From Kiritimatiellia bacterium (GTDB lineage: Bacteria > Verrucomicrobiota > Kiritimatiellia > RFP12 > UBA1067): a DNA stretch of 38,663 nucleotides. A program made the position numbers and the translations under genes. Location: the NCBI GenBank assembly GCA_017405115.1, contig JAFRBA010000230.1, positions 1-38,663 of the forward strand, given 5' to 3'. The notes beneath the pieces are model-generated. The model worked only from the letters and a program-made list of their open reading frames with translations. It was not told the DNA's origin and searched no databases. Position 1 is the first letter of the stretch. Each line of letters begins with the position of its first letter. Of this stretch, positions 17,485 to 26,776 are shown in pieces.

Positions 17485-18831
17485 TCACACAGCCTGTCCC
17501 CAGCCAATGACGCGGTTGGGGGCAAGCTCGGCGTTCTCGCCTGCAATGACAAGCTCCATCATATGCGTCGTCCAGGCAAAATCCGTCGAACAAGTGGCGC
17601 CCGTGCGAATGCTGTCGAGAAACTCATGATAGTGCGTAGGCCGCGGCGGCAGCTTCGGCGCCTGCTCGACGACATCTCCGGGCCGGATGACGTAGGCGTG
17701 CAGCGTGTCGGAGTGGGGCTGCAGCAACCAGCCGCCAGCGAACCTGAGCGCCTTGCCCTCGAACGGGCGCTTGCCGATCGGCGTCAGCTTCCAAAGGCGG
17801 TCTATCTCGGCCGCAGGACGGAACGAGGCGGGTGCAAGCGCGTAGCCATCCTCGTCGATGCCGTCCAGCCACTCGATGACGAACGGCCTGCCGCCGGACA
17901 CCTTTGCCCCGTCGAACCGCCAGGTGATGTGGCATGCGTTCGGCCATGTCAGCTTTTCAAGGCCGGGCTCGCAGTCGTGCTGCACTTCGGCGACGACATC
18001 GCGGCACTTCGTTTCGCCCAGGTCCATGCCGGCCCAAAGCGACGTGAAGACATGGATGCAAAGGTCGCCGATCCAGCCCGAGCCAAAGTCCGTCCACACG
18101 CGCCACATCCTCGGGTGGTAGGCGCCGGCGCGGTACGGGCGGAATGCGGCATCTCCGAGCCAGAGCTTCCAGTCCAGCGTCTCCGGAACCGAGGCGACCG
18201 GCGCCAGCACGCGGCGTCGGCGCGCCATGGCGCCGCGGGTCGAGAAGAGATAGGCATGCTCAAGCGGGCCCAACATGCCGGACCGGAGGACGGCGACGGT
18301 CTCGCGGTCGGCGTCCATCGCATGCCACTGCGTGCCCATCTGGGTGCGCACGCCCGTCTCGGCCGCGACCTTGCGCAGGAGCCGCGCCTCGGCAATCGTC
18401 TTGCACAGGGGCTTTTCGAGATAGCAATGCTTGCCTTGGCGCATCGCCTCGACGGCCATGACCGTGTGGTTGTGATCGGGAACCGAGACGTTCAGCGAAT
18501 CGATGCGGCCACCCTCGGCAGCCAGCAGGTCGCGCCAGCTGCGGTACGTACGGGCGTTCGGGAACGCCTTTTTAGCCGCGGCGAGATACGTCGCGTCCAC
18601 ATCGCACAGCGCCGTGATCTCGACGCCGGGGTGGTCGGCAAAACCCTGCAGGTCTGTCCAGGCCTGGTTGCCCGTGCCGATTGCGGCGTGGCAGATGCGG
18701 GAATTCAGGTTGCGCCCTGAGACGATCGCGGGAAAGCCCGCGTAGCCGGCGACCCCGACGAGCCCCGCCGAACCGGTCAAGCCAAGAAACGAACGGCGGG
18801 TTAAGCGATACTGACTCGCGTTTTTCTTCAT
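17485..18831 (-). CDS. Tat-exported Gfo/Idh/MocA-family oxidoreductase
   Basis: 448 residues from the ATG at 18831 (ribosome site GAAAGGA). The twin-arginine signal LTRRSFLGLTG is followed by a hydrophobic stretch, so it is exported folded with its cofactor. An NAD(P)-binding Rossmann region follows (ICHAAIGTGNQAW.., ITALCDVDATY). The family catalytic-lysine motif is YLEKPLC, and the MocA C-terminal domain contains WKLWLGDAAFRPY and GSGWIGDLCIHV. Members oxidise or reduce sugars and sugar derivatives, and some periplasmic relatives act as glycosidases through NAD-dependent oxidation. The gene starts 26 nt after paralogue 3 and belongs to its operon. Confidence 0.88.
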   Translation of the reverse strand: MKKNASQYRLTRRSFLGLTGSAGLVGVAGYAGFPAIVSGRNLNSRICHAAIGTGNQAWTDLQGFADHPGVEITALCDVDATYLAAAKKAFPNARTYRSWRDLLAAEGGRIDSLNVSVPDHNHTVMAVEAMRQGKHCYLEKPLCKTIAEARLLRKVAAETGVRTQMGTQWHAMDADRETVAVLRSGMLGPLEHAYLFSTRGAMARRRRVLAPVASVPETLDWKLWLGDAAFRPYRAGAYHPRMWRVWTDFGSGWIGDLCIHVFTSLWAGMDLGETKCRDVVAEVQHDCEPGLEKLTWPNACHITWRFDGAKVSGGRPFVIEWLDGIDEDGYALAPASFRPAAEIDRLWKLTPIGKRPFEGKALRFAGGWLLQPHSDTLHAYVIRPGDVVEQAPKLPPRPTHYHEFLDSIRTGATCSTDFAWTTHMMELVIAGENAELAPNRVIGWGQAV

Positions 18832-18857
18832 TGTTGTTTTCCTTTCGAAAATGCTTT

Positions 18858-21857
18858 TCAGCGAATGGAACACCCGGCCGTGAATCCGCTCGTCAAGTCG
18901 CGGGCCGAGGCCTTCCAGGCGCTGAATAGCCCACGCGGCGGATCGTCGTCGGCAAACCTGAGCGGCACGACAAGCCGACCGTTCTCCATCACGTAGCGGC
19001 CCGTCTCGTCGTGCAGTGCGCCAGACGAGTCACGCACCTCAATCTCGACGACCTGACGTCCCGGCGCCGGCTTGCCGTCTGCGGCGAGGAGCGTCACCTC
19101 TAGCGCATCCCCCTCATGGCTGACGCGCAGCTTCTTCAACGGTCTTGGATAGATGCAAAACACCTTGCCGTCCGCCGCCGGGTAGTCTAGCGTCGCCGCG
19201 CCGTCGCGGCCGACCTTGACCTCCGGCTCCTGGCCCGGCGCCGCATTGAATTCGTAGACGGCCGCTCCGCTGGGCAGGTTGAAATGCGTCGTGATCCGCT
19301 GAGGCGCGCCCATCGGACGATACCAGGCGTTGGTGACAAACTGGCCGAGATAGCCGGGGTCGTCCGAACGGCGGTCGTTCACGACCGACACGTAGCGGGC
19401 AGGTCCGCATGTCTTGACGAATGTGAAGCCGTTGGTCTCGCCGTTGCTTTCGGACCAGGCTACGAGGCCGTCTTTCAACGACGGCACCTTCGGCTCGAAA
19501 TAGCTCCTCAGAACTTTGTGCAGCTCAGGGAACAGGCGCGGAGCCCAAGGATACTCGAAACCCTTCAGTCGATCGCCGCCGGCAAAATCTCGGAAGGCGT
19601 TCTGGTCGAGGACGATTCTAACGCCAGAGGCGGCCGCCTCATCCAATGCCTTGACGTGCTCCTCGTAAAGAAGCCGCGCCATCGGCAGAATCGCATACTT
19701 GTAGCCGACAAGGCCGCCCCTCTCGACTTCACGGCCGTAGACGACGTCGTACGGCACCCCCAATGTGGACAGAGCGACGGCTATCTGGTTCGGATAATGG
19801 TACTGTCCCCAGCCGAAACCGCCGCCGTAGAGGCACTCCTCGAGAAGCACGACGGCAATCGGCGCCTTGGCGTTCGGCATGTCCTGGAAGAGGTCTGCCA
19901 CCGGCGCGAGGCGCTCGCGCCAGGCCTTGCCGTAGCGTTCAACCACGTTCGGCTCGGCGTAGGTGTGTTCGCGCCCGTTTGTCGCCGCGCCCTTGAGGCC
20001 CCACTCCCACATGTCGGCCTCGTAGAGCCCCAGCGAATGCGCCGGCACGGCCGAGAGGGCAATCCACGCCTTGATCGCGACTTCATCCGCGCTTTGGCAC
20101 ATGCGGAGTTTAAGCGGCTTTCCGTCCTTGCCCCGCTCCGTGGGATGCCTGCCGAAAATCTGGGGATCCCAATAGCTGGGCGAAAGCGTCGGCTGGTACT
20201 TGACGCCGTAGCCGCGGCAGGGCCCATAGCTCAGGAGCAGGTCGCGCAGCACGAAGTCTGTCGAATACTCGTACTGCCAGTCGGCGACCATGTCAAGACC
20301 GGAGCACAAGCCCTCGAACATGGGCTCGCTCCAGACGAGGTTGTCCGGCTGCAGGGCGTGGATGGCCTTTGCCGCAGCGCGGGCGGCGACAAAGTAGGGG
20401 TGCCCTTTGCGCAATGTCCAGCAGAGCGTGTCGAGCTGCGGGCAGTCTCCATGGCGAACGACGCCCCGCGGCACCTTGCCTCCGAGCGTTTTCGGGTCAA
20501 TCTCGATAATCCCGTAGTTGAAGTCCGGCTCGAAGCCGAGCTGGCTGCGCGCGAAGTTGACGTATGCCGCGTCGTTCGTCGCCTTGCCGACGCGCGCCGC
20601 ATAGACCTCGGAGTTCACGAGGGTCTCCGCCCAGAGGTGAAGGCCCTCAAGAGGGGCGAACTCGACGTCCGTCCGCCGCATCGTCTCCTTGACGTCAACA
20701 GTCGGCGCGTCCTTTGGCAGCCGCCTGATGTCGTTGTAGTGGGGGTTCGCGAAAATGTCGTTCCGGACAAGGCGGGCGATTTCGCCGCCGTTCTTCCAGC
20801 CGCAGTTCGACGCATTGATGCCGACGCCGTGCATGAAAGCCGGGCTCAGAGGCTTGTATCCCCCCCAGTTGAGCACCTTGAAGCACTTCTTTTCGATGCG
20901 CGGGCGTATCTCCATTTCACCAGACGCACCGGCAATGCGCCGACCCGCTGCATCCACAAGCGCCAGCTCCCACGGATACTTCCCGGCCCGCAGGCGCGCG
21001 GCATCGAACGGCACCGCCAGACGCGTCCAGCCTTTCTTGAAGATGCGCCGTGTTTCGGGCAATGCCCTGCCGTTGACCGTCGCCTTTACGGTCAGCTCGC
21101 GGTCGAAGTCGGTCAGCACACGCGTGCGAAAAGCCGCATCCGCCTGGTTTCGCCAGTAGACCGGGAACGCGACGCGCGTCATGAGCACCTCGCCCCTGCG
21201 CTCAAGGAGCGGCGCCGTCGCCGTCGCGAGTCGCTTCACCTCGTCCGGCGTGAGATCGCGCGAGAAGATCGCGACCTCGTCCATCACAAGGTTTGCCGGC
21301 GGAGAGCCGTCGAACCCAGAGCCGATGCGCAGAACGCGGTTCGGAACGTTGTCCATCGCCATGCGCTGTGGCTTTGCCTTCTCTCCCGCCTTGACGCCGT
21401 CCAGGTAGACGACAAGCTTCTCGTCATTCCAGACTGCGGCGAAGTGCCGCCATTCTGCCGAACGCCTAAAGCCTTTTATGCCAAGGCTCTCTCCGTACGC
21501 AGTGCCGGTGTTGAACGATCCGCCGCGCCACACCCACTGGAACTGCCAGTAGCCGCAGTAGCCGAAAGCGGGGGACTCCCCCTTGTCCAGGCAGTCCTCC
21601 GGCGAGCGGAACCAGCAGGCGAACGCACCGCGCCTGCGCGGAAACGACGCCAGGACCGCGGGGTCGCTGATTCGCCAGAAGCGATTGTCCCCGCGTTTGT
21701 CGGGCAGAACGAACGCATGACCCTTGCCGAAGCGTCCCTCTGTCGAGTAGCCGTCGACGAGAGGTTCGGTATAAGCCGCACCGTCAAGCAGCGGCACTCC
21801 GTCGAAGTCGGCGAAGAACCACAGCGGCAATGTCGCCAGCGCTGCAAACGTCGTCAT
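18858..21857 (-). CDS. Secreted LamG/glycosidase-like protein (paralogue 3)
   Basis: About 999 residues from the ATG at 21857 (GGGAG ribosome site). This start avoids overlap with the upstream gene, which ends at 21877. A short hydrophobic leader (MTTFAALATLPLWFFADFD) is a weak signal peptide. LamG spans about 10-220 (GAFACWFRSPEDC.., EWRHFAAVWNDEKLVVYLDGVKAG.., NLVMDEVAIFSRDLTPDEV). The central region has LNWGGYKPLSPAFMHGVGINASNCGWKNG and NLVWSEPMFEG (near 510). A GATase-like piece lies at about 740 (LDEAAASGVRIVLDQNAF). The C-terminal sandwich has GRQVVEIEVRDSSGALHDETGRYV. It is clearly homologous to 14415-17432. The substrate is unknown; the LamG domain suggests carbohydrate contact. Confidence 0.75.
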   Translation of the reverse strand: MTTFAALATLPLWFFADFDGVPLLDGAAYTEPLVDGYSTEGRFGKGHAFVLPDKRGDNRFWRISDPAVLASFPRRRGAFACWFRSPEDCLDKGESPAFGYCGYWQFQWVWRGGSFNTGTAYGESLGIKGFRRSAEWRHFAAVWNDEKLVVYLDGVKAGEKAKPQRMAMDNVPNRVLRIGSGFDGSPPANLVMDEVAIFSRDLTPDEVKRLATATAPLLERRGEVLMTRVAFPVYWRNQADAAFRTRVLTDFDRELTVKATVNGRALPETRRIFKKGWTRLAVPFDAARLRAGKYPWELALVDAAGRRIAGASGEMEIRPRIEKKCFKVLNWGGYKPLSPAFMHGVGINASNCGWKNGGEIARLVRNDIFANPHYNDIRRLPKDAPTVDVKETMRRTDVEFAPLEGLHLWAETLVNSEVYAARVGKATNDAAYVNFARSQLGFEPDFNYGIIEIDPKTLGGKVPRGVVRHGDCPQLDTLCWTLRKGHPYFVAARAAAKAIHALQPDNLVWSEPMFEGLCSGLDMVADWQYEYSTDFVLRDLLLSYGPCRGYGVKYQPTLSPSYWDPQIFGRHPTERGKDGKPLKLRMCQSADEVAIKAWIALSAVPAHSLGLYEADMWEWGLKGAATNGREHTYAEPNVVERYGKAWRERLAPVADLFQDMPNAKAPIAVVLLEECLYGGGFGWGQYHYPNQIAVALSTLGVPYDVVYGREVERGGLVGYKYAILPMARLLYEEHVKALDEAAASGVRIVLDQNAFRDFAGGDRLKGFEYPWAPRLFPELHKVLRSYFEPKVPSLKDGLVAWSESNGETNGFTFVKTCGPARYVSVVNDRRSDDPGYLGQFVTNAWYRPMGAPQRITTHFNLPSGAAVYEFNAAPGQEPEVKVGRDGAATLDYPAADGKVFCIYPRPLKKLRVSHEGDALEVTLLAADGKPAPGRQVVEIEVRDSSGALHDETGRYVMENGRLVVPLRFADDDPPRGLFSAWKASARDLTSGFTAGCSIR

Positions 21858-21876
21858 ATAGCCATTCTCCCGTCCT

Positions 21877-24800
21877 TCACTCGACGACAAGAATCATGCC
21901 GCCAAGCGGGCGCATGTGGCAATAACGCACCGTACCAGCTTCGGCGTTGCTGTCCGCCACAGTCGACGTTCCGCCGGCGACGGACGCCGTCCCCGCCCAG
22001 CTGAAGAACTCGGCATAGGCCGAGCCCAGAGGGTTCTCCGAGACGGCTATGCGCGACGCCCTTGCCGTCGCATCCCAAGGCGCTCCGCACCAGACAGCAA
22101 TGCGGCCGCCGGCACCCGCGCCATTGCGGAGGGACCCTCCCGGCGCGGCAGAGCCACCTTCGGCGCTCAGCCGCCCGTTCGCCCCGCCGACAAACGTCCA
22201 GGCCTCCAGGAGGATCGAGCCGCCAGAGCCGCCGGAGCCGACTCTTGCGGCATCGAACAAGCTGCCGCTTTCACCGTTTGCCGTCATCGTGCCGTCGATT
22301 CGGATTGTGCCATTCACGGCAGAGACCAAAATCCGCCCGCCTCCATTTCCCGTGAGTTCGGTACCATACTTAGATCCGCCGGAGCCGGGGATGGACGGAC
22401 GCAAGACATCGTCATACGCCGCGCCACCGGCAAAACGCCCGGACGCAGTGCCGCCCTTGCCACCGCGACCGCCATGTCCTGCGCCCGAACCATATTCGCC
22501 GCAGCTCGGCCCCTTTGGCCCGATCGCCCCGACATACGCTGACACATCGCCATTGAAGCCGCCGCGGCCGCCGCGTGCGTCAGCCGAGAACAAGGCCCCT
22601 GCCTGAAGATCAAGCCCGCCGACCGTAAACGCCGGCGACCCCAGGGTGACTACATCGCTCCACGCATAGACACGGCAATTGGTCGCCACGGTCATCTGTC
22701 CGGACACCTTCACCGTCGCGCCGGTGCCGGAATGCCCGGCTGTCGCCGCCGAGCGGATGTCAAGGCGCGACGTCCCGGACAACGTCAAGTCGCCGTTGAC
22801 CGTAAGCCCGCACGGTACCACGCCGGAATAGAGAACCGTATGGTGCGCCCAATTCGTGGCCGCGCACCCGCCGATCTCCAGTCGCGAATCGTCTCCCGCA
22901 AGCGTCAAGTCTCCGTTCACCGTCACTTGCACGCCCTCCGTAGCGAACCGGACGCGACCTGACGAGAACAAGAGATCGCCGTCCCAGACAAACGAGGGAA
23001 GGTCGCGGATCTGTCCCGTAAGGCCCTTGCCAACGAGCGCGCGCACGAGCTGATCGTCGGTAAAATGCAACGTGCCCATGTCGGCCTGGCACCATTTGCC
23101 ATCGTCAAGATCGTTTACGTTGGAAGACTGGTGCGCACCCGACCGGCACTTGCCCGCATTGGCAGAGACGATCATCCCTTCGACGGACGCTCCAGCCTGT
23201 GCGTCGACATCGTAGTGGATGGCAATGCAACCGCCGCCTGCGGGAAGTCCGCTGTTTGCAAGCTCACCTGGCCATTCGCCCCACCCGCCATCAGCCCTGA
23301 TGGAACCCGCGCCGGCAATCGTCCGGCAGGTAATGAACACGCTGCCGCCCGAACCTGGCTCTCCATTCCAGGTAACATCGGCAGCGCCGGTGTGGTCGGC
23401 ATTTTCGCCGGACGCGAGAATGTCGCCGTCTACCACAACCGCGCCTGTCGCCTGAATAAGGACTGCACCGCCGCCTCGCGCCTTGTACAACAGGGGATCT
23501 GCATTGAAGGAAGTCGCACGGCCGCTGGACCCAGGCAACGTCGGCGCCGCTGGATCGTCATACGGCAACGCGCCCTTGGCTTTTGTCGATGTCGTCTGAT
23601 CTACGCCTCCGAAACCACCATGGGACGGCGCAGCCAGGCTTCCGTTCGAAGAACCGCCCAGCGGCGCCCCCGGGCCGACACCGATCGAACCAGCCTTGCC
23701 GAGGTATCCATTCTTGTCCGCGTCAATCTTGCCGCCGCCCGCCACCGTCAAGTTGCTGCAGGCAATCCACACGCGGCTCATGCCCTCCATCGTGCGCGAA
23801 GCGGGACCGCAGGTGATAGTGCCGCCAGACGGAACCGCAATGTCCGTCGCTGACAAGCATGTCGTCCAATTTGTAATGACGAGCGTGCCCGAAACAGCAA
23901 CCTCCGAGACGACCTCGGTCGAATTGGTGACCAAGACGGTCTTACCTGCGCTGATTGCCACCTTGTCCCCCGCAGCGGGAACCCCATTGAATCCATATTC
24001 GTTCTTCCAAGACCCCGCGTCATTCCAAATGCCCGACTCATTTACCAAACCGTATGTACGCGGGTCACTGCCATCCGTATTGCGGAAAACAGCCCTGACA
24101 TCACCCTTGACTACGAGCGTTGCCGTTGCCGCCGAGATGTCTTCGGTCTCGAACTCGCCCGTCCAGCCCTCAAAAACGTAACCCTGCGCCGGCTCGGCGA
24201 CAACTGAAACCTGAGTCGATGTGCTGCCTTGCTCAACCCAGACCGAAGCCGAGGTCGTAGGCGAGCTGGAGTCAACGCGAATCGTGCCACCTACGCCGTT
24301 TAGGACTGAAATCGTGGCTTCTCGTTCAAGCTTCACATCAGGGCCCTCGGTAAATCTCCAGCCAGTTGGCAGCGAGATGGTCGACGGATCAGCGTTAAAG
24401 TAACGAACTCTGTCGACAGCCCTATTGACGGACACCTCGTCGTCCGACAGGGGCCTGTTGTAGAATCGGATCACATGATATCCGCCATTTATGCCGTCGT
24501 TGCCATAAAACGGGTCTCTGTTAAGGCCGAAACCATAGTTAGACGCCAATGGCGTCGGTCCGCCAGCATCCGCTCCGGAAGCCGAGTGGGTTCCGTCAAA
24601 ATCAACAGACCAGTTCGTTCCGTCCTGTCGGCACGAATAAGTATGGCTCCCGAGGGTGTCAATGCCGGAAACCGTCAGATAGATGTTGGCCGACCCCTTT
24701 TTGCCATAGGAATTGAAGCCTATCTTCGTGTCGGCGTACACACCAATGAACACATCATAGCTGCCCACCGAAACCATCGAGCCCAACTTCACGTTGTATG

Positions 24801-25167
24801 GCGTTCCGGGTTCTGTCGCCGCATCTTGATGATAGGCGATTTCCGCCGTAAAAGAGGCGCTTCCATAGGCACGATACAGGTCCGTCGACCCGAGCGTTGC
24901 CGCCGGAACAGTACGGCCTGTTCCATGCGAAACGGGAAAGTCAGAAGACGTGAATGCCGTACTGACCGGAATGGCAAAGGCCTTGCCCGACAGGTCCGCC
25001 CAACTTGATGGCGTATCGGCATGTACACCGTAGGCGGCGTTCTCCTTTGCGTCCCAGAGGGCAACAAGGCCATTCGAGACGTAGCTCTTTGCCGTGATTG
25101 CGGCAAACGTCACGCCTGGGGCGAGGATGGTTGCTGCGCCAACTGCGGACACCACTAATTTTCGCAT
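21877..25167 (-). CDS. Giant secreted glycine-rich repeat protein with LamG and InlB-like domains
   Basis: 1096 residues from the ATG at 25167, which has the best ribosome site in the window (AAGAAGGAGGTACC). Signal peptide MRKLVVSAVGAATILAPGVTFA. Residues about 30-250 form a LamG-like sandwich (SNGLVALWDAKENAAYGVH.., ..HVIRFYNRPLSDDEV). At about 330 there is one divergent InlB B-repeat (GYVFEGWTGEF). After that, beta-helix sequence with glycine-rich loops repeats three times in outline (LTVAGGGKIDADKNGYLG.., GGAVLIQATGAVVVDG.., GAGAGGRIAVW). There is no anchor or PEP-CTERM tail. It is likely a surface or matrix adhesin. Lying between a SGNH/ThuA gene and a glycosidase gene suggests a glycan-binding role. 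Confidence 0.75.
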   Translation of the reverse strand: MRKLVVSAVGAATILAPGVTFAAITAKSYVSNGLVALWDAKENAAYGVHADTPSSWADLSGKAFAIPVSTAFTSSDFPVSHGTGRTVPAATLGSTDLYRAYGSASFTAEIAYHQDAATEPGTPYNVKLGSMVSVGSYDVFIGVYADTKIGFNSYGKKGSANIYLTVSGIDTLGSHTYSCRQDGTNWSVDFDGTHSASGADAGGPTPLASNYGFGLNRDPFYGNDGINGGYHVIRFYNRPLSDDEVSVNRAVDRVRYFNADPSTISLPTGWRFTEGPDVKLEREATISVLNGVGGTIRVDSSSPTTSASVWVEQGSTSTQVSVVAEPAQGYVFEGWTGEFETEDISAATATLVVKGDVRAVFRNTDGSDPRTYGLVNESGIWNDAGSWKNEYGFNGVPAAGDKVAISAGKTVLVTNSTEVVSEVAVSGTLVITNWTTCLSATDIAVPSGGTITCGPASRTMEGMSRVWIACSNLTVAGGGKIDADKNGYLGKAGSIGVGPGAPLGGSSNGSLAAPSHGGFGGVDQTTSTKAKGALPYDDPAAPTLPGSSGRATSFNADPLLYKARGGGAVLIQATGAVVVDGDILASGENADHTGAADVTWNGEPGSGGSVFITCRTIAGAGSIRADGGWGEWPGELANSGLPAGGGCIAIHYDVDAQAGASVEGMIVSANAGKCRSGAHQSSNVNDLDDGKWCQADMGTLHFTDDQLVRALVGKGLTGQIRDLPSFVWDGDLLFSSGRVRFATEGVQVTVNGDLTLAGDDSRLEIGGCAATNWAHHTVLYSGVVPCGLTVNGDLTLSGTSRLDIRSAATAGHSGTGATVKVSGQMTVATNCRVYAWSDVVTLGSPAFTVGGLDLQAGALFSADARGGRGGFNGDVSAYVGAIGPKGPSCGEYGSGAGHGGRGGKGGTASGRFAGGAAYDDVLRPSIPGSGGSKYGTELTGNGGGRILVSAVNGTIRIDGTMTANGESGSLFDAARVGSGGSGGSILLEAWTFVGGANGRLSAEGGSAAPGGSLRNGAGAGGRIAVWCGAPWDATARASRIAVSENPLGSAYAEFFSWAGTASVAGGTSTVADSNAEAGTVRYCHMRPLGGMILVVE

Positions 25168-25198
25168 GGTACCTCCTTCTTGTTCAGTTGCCAATAAG

Positions 25199-26749
25199 TT
25201 ACTTGCGGTGCGATGCCTCGATTGCCTTCTCGATCTCGCGCGCAAAGACTTCATACCCGGCCGGCGACGGATGAACACCGTCGCGCAGGAGCTTCTTGCT
25301 GACGGTCTTCTCGTCCTGCATGAACGCCGGCAGCGGATCGTAGTAGAAGACCTGCCTGCCGTCGGCCAGCTCGGACATGAGCGCGTTGTAGCGCCGGATC
25401 CATCCAAGGAGGCTCTGCTTGGGCGTCAGCCCGAGAAGAATCACCTTCGACTCCGGGTGGCGCTGTACGACCGCGTCGACGACCGCCTTGAAGCTCTGCG
25501 CGGACAGCTCGGGATCGATTGACTGCATGGCGTTGTTCAGTCCGATCGTCAGGATGATGTTCTTTGCCGTCCATCCGTCGGCCTGCTTCTCGTTGACGAT
25601 GCGCCACAGCAAGTGGTCCGTGCGGTCGCCGGAGAGGCCGAAGTTCGCGGTCGCGAGCTTGCCGAAGTGCTTTTCCCAGACCTCCTTGCCGCCCGGGTAT
25701 TCCGAGTCGGCCGCAAATGTCCAGCCCATTATGCAGGACGCGCCGAAGATCACAATGTCGAGCTCCTTGCCCTTTAAGGATTTCGCGAGGTCGTTCTGCT
25801 TGAGCAGCGCGGGGCCGCCCGCCCAGTCGGTGCGCTTCACCGGAACGAGCGGGTCGTAGGCCGGCTTCGTCTCCGGCTCGATGTCCTTCAGCACGTACTG
25901 CAGCCCCGCGAACATGTGATAGAGGCGCTCGCGGTCAAGAAAGGCATGGCGGTCATGGCCGAACGACGTGTAGAAGATGCGGCCCTTGCCGTACTTGCGC
26001 GTCCAGGAGACGGCGTAGTCGTGGTCGGCGCGCGTCGACCCGGGCCCGAAGAACCCGTTCCACCACGTCTCGGCGGCCTTCGTAACCGGATCCGAAAGGT
26101 CCATCGAGATCAGCACATTGCATGTCTTGCGGTCGAACATCGCGGGGAACTGGTAGATTTCGTCGATCTTCTCGAACGATACGCCCTTCGCCTGGAACGG
26201 CGCGTTGATCGGGTTGGTCGGCTGCTCGTTGCGGAATCTCCACGTGCCGTCCCCGTGCCATGGATGGCCGTGGAAATAGCCGCCGAACATGCACATGAGC
26301 TCGTCAGAGTCCTTGAAGGCGTCAAGGCCGGAGTGAATGAGGGCGATGCCCTTGCCGCCTTTGACAAATCCCGTGAGCGCCTTCACCATGCCCGGTGCCA
26401 TCGACGCCTCCACGCCCGAGGAGTTGCAAAGGAGTATGGCGTCGAACTTGGCGAGGAAGGCCTCGTCGGCGAGGTTCGTCACGTTGTGCGACTGTTCTAT
26501 TTCCCATGCGCCGGTCTTCTGCCCGGCCAGCTTGAAAACGTGTTCGCCATAGCAGCGCCCTCCATGGTGGTTGTAGCCGTAGCAGTCCGTAAAGAGCAGC
26601 ACCTTGTGCGGTTTCTGCGCCTTTGCGCCCTGCCAAAGCGACACCGACACGTCCAGCGGATCGATGTCGACCTTGTCGACTTTGTCGTATTCCCAGCCGA
26701 ACGCCGCCAGTCCCGTCAGCGCCGCCGCAGCCATCGTCATTGCCTTCAT
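25199..26749 (-). CDS. ThuA domain fused to SGNH esterase
   Basis: 516 residues. A short signal-like leader (MKAMTMAAAALTGLAAFG) precedes a ThuA/GATase-like domain (about 48-290: VLLFTDCYGYNHHGG, GGKGIALIHSGLDAF, YAVSWTRKYGKGRIFYTSFGHD). A full SGNH hydrolase follows (about 330-510) with all blocks visible: S338 in FGAS, G374 in GLSGD, N405 in TIGLNN, and D490/H493 in DGVHP. SGNH enzymes of this type remove acetyl groups from polysaccharides. ThuA domains occur in sugar-utilisation operons, and their reaction is not settled. Ribosome site AGAAAGGAG. It begins 27 nt after the upstream gene, with a TATAAT (26776-26771) at that junction. Confidence 0.88.
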   Translation of the reverse strand: MKAMTMAAAALTGLAAFGWEYDKVDKVDIDPLDVSVSLWQGAKAQKPHKVLLFTDCYGYNHHGGRCYGEHVFKLAGQKTGAWEIEQSHNVTNLADEAFLAKFDAILLCNSSGVEASMAPGMVKALTGFVKGGKGIALIHSGLDAFKDSDELMCMFGGYFHGHPWHGDGTWRFRNEQPTNPINAPFQAKGVSFEKIDEIYQFPAMFDRKTCNVLISMDLSDPVTKAAETWWNGFFGPGSTRADHDYAVSWTRKYGKGRIFYTSFGHDRHAFLDRERLYHMFAGLQYVLKDIEPETKPAYDPLVPVKRTDWAGGPALLKQNDLAKSLKGKELDIVIFGASCIMGWTFAADSEYPGGKEVWEKHFGKLATANFGLSGDRTDHLLWRIVNEKQADGWTAKNIILTIGLNNAMQSIDPELSAQSFKAVVDAVVQRHPESKVILLGLTPKQSLLGWIRRYNALMSELADGRQVFYYDPLPAFMQDEKTVSKKLLRDGVHPSPAGYEVFAREIEKAIEASHRK

Positions 26750-26776
26750 GCGTGGTGTCTCCTTTCTTCTATTATA

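Noticed and set aside
17472..17495. Terminator at the end of the Tat MocA gene
   Set aside because: A 6-bp stem (GGCTGT/ACAGCC) spans the stop codon, but no T-run follows.
16137..18720. Plus-strand frames over paralogue 2 and the Tat MocA gene (311 and 548 codons)
   Set aside because: Mirror frames of well-supported minus-strand genes.
19284..22004. 906-codon plus-strand frame
   Set aside because: Antisense to paralogue 3; composition is that of a mirror frame and no motif is present.
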